Of a stretch of 8,210 bases of DNA, positions 6,969 through 8,210 are shown one piece after another. This DNA is from Micropepsaceae bacterium. Lineage in GTDB: Bacteria > Pseudomonadota > Alphaproteobacteria > Micropepsales > Micropepsaceae. The DNA lies in contig JANWHR010000066.1 of assembly GCA_025450355.1 (NCBI GenBank), positions 1 through 8,210 of the forward strand, given 5' to 3'. The notes beneath the pieces were generated by a model that did no database searches, was not told where the DNA came from, and saw nothing but the letters and a program-made list of their open reading frames with translations. The stretch's first letter is position 1, and each line of letters starts with the position of its first letter. Both the position numbers and the translations under genes were made by a program.

Positions 6969-7637
6969 TTAACCTCGACGCGTCAGCATACGGAACATGG
7001 TTCCCGTCACAATGCCGGATCCAATCGTCAGGGCGGCGGCCATGACAAGCAGTCCGATGTCGCCAAACATGAATCCGTAATCTCTCATGTTGGTTAGCGC
7101 CAAAATCCCCAGCACGATTGCTGCGATTCCGGCAAGGACTTGAATGGTTACCGCTCCGGATGCCGAGACATGCGCGAGCTTGCGATGCGCGTCCGGGAAC
7201 TCGCCTGTCTGATTTCTAAGGTCGCTCATTTCGAGCAGCGGCCCCGATCTGAGAATCAGCGCCGCCCCGGCGACGATGACGGCGCAGGCGATCAGAACTT
7301 CGGTCGCCACTCCAATCAGCGCCAGAATTCCCAGGACAACGAGTGCGATTCCGGCAAACAGTTCGAGCGTTAATCCACCGGCTTCGAGACTTCCTTCCGG
7401 ACCGGATTCCACCCGGATTCCGATCAGCCGGGAAAATTCAGCGGCAATCGTGCCGCCTTCGGCCAATAGCACAACGCCCAAAACTATTGTCGCGATGGAC
7501 GTCAGGACCGCAGAGGGTGTGGTTTCCGCAAGGCTTATGATCGCCAGTACGCCAACCGCAATTCCTCCGACGGCTTCCGCGATCGAACCTCCGGCCTCGA
7601 TTCGGGCAACGTCTCTTTCATTGTATGTTATTGCCAT
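6969..7637 (-). CDS. Multi-pass membrane protein with three internal repeats, HdeD/DUF308-like layout
   Basis: This 222-residue, Gly/Ala/Ile/Leu-rich protein consists of three hydrophobic two-helix units: about 18-62, 92-130 and 166-212. Each opens with a related phrase: GGIAVGVLAIISL (24-36), AGIALVVLGILALIG (95-109) and AGIAAIVLGILALTN (169-183). About six transmembrane helices are expected. Two polar linkers (about 63-90 and 131-160) separate the units. Three two-helix repeats in roughly 200 residues is the layout of HdeD/DUF308 membrane proteins, some of which act in acid or stress resistance. I cannot confirm homology by eye, so the function is open. The ATG at 7637 has an excellent GGAGGT site. 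The gene is monocistronic by its terminator, sits upstream of ftsH on the same strand, and is divergent from the glutamine-synthetase-like gene. Alternatives include an unrelated small transporter-like or structural membrane protein that arose by duplication. Confidence 0.85.
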   Translation of the reverse strand: MAITYNERDVARIEAGGSIAEAVGGIAVGVLAIISLAETTPSAVLTSIATIVLGVVLLAEGGTIAAEFSRLIGIRVESGPEGSLEAGGLTLELFAGIALVVLGILALIGVATEVLIACAVIVAGAALILRSGPLLEMSDLRNQTGEFPDAHRKLAHVSASGAVTIQVLAGIAAIVLGILALTNMRDYGFMFGDIGLLVMAAALTIGSGIVTGTMFRMLTRRG

Positions 7638-7892
7638 CTTAGACCTCCGTGCTTATTCCGACAGGCACCGCCCCGCATCGGATCGCCTCGGGAGCGCCCC
7701 TTTATGGGCAACGGTTCCTTGGACAGTTGTTTCAATAGACTCCCGGAAAGTTGTGGGTTCACGATGTGGCAAGGACGGATTCCAGCGCTCCAGGTGCCGC
7801 TGGGGACCGGCGAGGTTAGCGCTTTTGGCTAAAGCCCAAGCTGTTTTGACGGAAGCCACGCATTTTTCGCTTTTGCGCGTTATTTTACGGCC
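7638..7892. promoter_or_regulatory. Divergent intergenic region (HdeD-like gene / glutamine-synthetase-like gene)
   Basis: These 255 bases lie between two divergent starts and should contain both promoters. Two weak dyads are visible: CCAGCG/CGCTGG (7782-7787 and 7798-7803) and an imperfect one at 7821-7841 (GCTT, GGC, GCC, AAGC). Either could be an operator, but neither is strong. A TTGACG at 7846-7851 matches a -35 box for the plus-strand gene, but no good -10 sits at the right distance. No RNA gene or riboswitch was recognised. Confidence 0.35.
7643..7648 (-). promoter_or_regulatory. Strong ribosome binding site of the 222-aa membrane protein
   Basis: The minus strand reads GGAGGT, then CTAAG, then the ATG at 7637. 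This is close to a perfect Shine-Dalgarno match at a five-base spacing. It fixes the start and suggests high translation. Confidence 0.8.
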
Positions 7893-8210
7893 ATGAACAA
7901 GCAAGCCACCGTTCCTGCGGCGCACCTGCACAAGCCCGCCCGGGAAGAACTTGAAGCCGTCCTGACGGCCAACCCGGCCGTTGCGTCGGTCGCTGCCGCC
8001 ATTGCCGATAGCACCGGCCGCCTCCGCGGCAAGCGGGTGGCGGCGTCAGACGCCGCCAAACTTTTCGAATCGGGCATGCAGAGTCCGCTGTCGCTGCATC
8101 TGATGGATGTGCGGGGCGAAATGATGAATCCGGGCGGCCGGGGCTACAGCGATGGCGATCCCGACGGAACCGCCTGGCCGATTGCCGGAACGGTCATGGA
8201 AGTCTGGGGC
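7893..8210 (+). CDS. Glutamine synthetase family protein, gamma-glutamyl-polyamine synthetase type, 5' part only
   Basis: Only the first 106 residues are inside the window and the frame is open to the last base. They match the N-terminal beta-grasp region of glutamine-synthetase-family ligases of the PuuA kind rather than GlnA. The key stretches are DSTGRLRGKRVAAS (39-52), SPLSLHLMDVRGE (64-76) and the YSDGDPDG loop (85-92) followed by WPIAGT (95-100). PuuA-type enzymes use ATP to join glutamate to putrescine as the first step of its breakdown. The ATP-binding and catalytic C-terminal domain lies outside the window, so the acceptor amine cannot be judged. The ATG at 7893 is the first sensible start, but no clear Shine-Dalgarno precedes it. 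A second polyamine-class gene, the binding protein, sits at the other edge. The family is secure; the subfamily is moderately so. Confidence 0.8.
   Translation, partial: MNKQATVPAAHLHKPAREELEAVLTANPAVASVAAAIADSTGRLRGKRVAASDAAKLFESGMQSPLSLHLMDVRGEMMNPGGRGYSDGDPDGTAWPIAGTVMEVWG

Noticed and set aside
6806..7045. Plus-strand frames of about 79 residues upstream of ftsH
   Set aside because: They run through the terminator hairpin and into the antisense of the 222-aa gene, and their composition is uninformative.
7710..7735. GAAAC-15-CGTT on the minus strand as an EcfG (general stress) promoter for the 222-aa gene
   Set aside because: The -35 differs from GGAAC and the spacer is shorter than the usual 16-17 bases, so it is too weak to list.
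7653..7931. Minus-strand frame of 92 residues spanning the divergent gap and the start of the glutamine-synthetase-like gene
   Set aside because: It begins inside the opposite gene, shows no convincing ribosome binding site and has no recognisable pattern.

Overview
The window reads as ordinary chromosome from a GC-rich Gram-negative bacterium, most likely an alphaproteobacterium. That placement is an inference from the gene set: an AsmA-family envelope protein, a Tat-exported MmgE/PrpD protein, an FtsH protease of an accessory-looking type and a polyamine-type ABC binding protein. It also rests on general codon style. There is no rRNA, tRNA, CRISPR array, transposase, phage gene or recognisable insertion sequence. 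Coding density is high and no gene-free stretch exceeds about 260 bases.

Left block (1-3274, all minus strand). Transcription would run from a 53-residue membrane miniprotein (3274-3113), to a 631-residue AsmA-family protein (2950-1055), to a periplasmic solute-binding protein of the spermidine/putrescine class (start 1039). The last gene leaves the window at its left edge with only its C-terminal tail missing. The binding protein starts 15 bases after the AsmA stop codon, so these two are probably cotranscribed.

Middle block (3275-6768). A 115-base divergent gap separates the miniprotein from a plus-strand MmgE/PrpD-family gene (3390-4850) that carries a twin-arginine signal. It converges on a minus-strand FtsH-type membrane AAA+ zinc protease (6768-4858) with only 7 bases between the stop codons.

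Right block (6769-8210). A minus-strand gene (7637-6969) encodes a 222-residue membrane protein built from three similar two-helix units, resembling the layout of HdeD/DUF308 proteins. It ends in a very clear Rho-independent terminator (6964-6927), so ftsH must have its own promoter in the roughly 160 bases after it. Divergent from it, after a 255-base gap, starts a glutamine-synthetase-family gene of the gamma-glutamyl-polyamine synthetase type. It runs off the right edge.

Two loose themes emerge. One is envelope and stress quality control: AsmA, FtsH and the HdeD-like protein. The other is polyamine uptake and use: the binding protein at the left edge and the glutamine-synthetase-like enzyme at the right edge. 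I see no convincing novel multi-gene system. The points most worth a second look are the overlooked miniprotein, the exported MmgE/PrpD protein, and the pairing of an accessory-type FtsH with the triple-repeat membrane protein.
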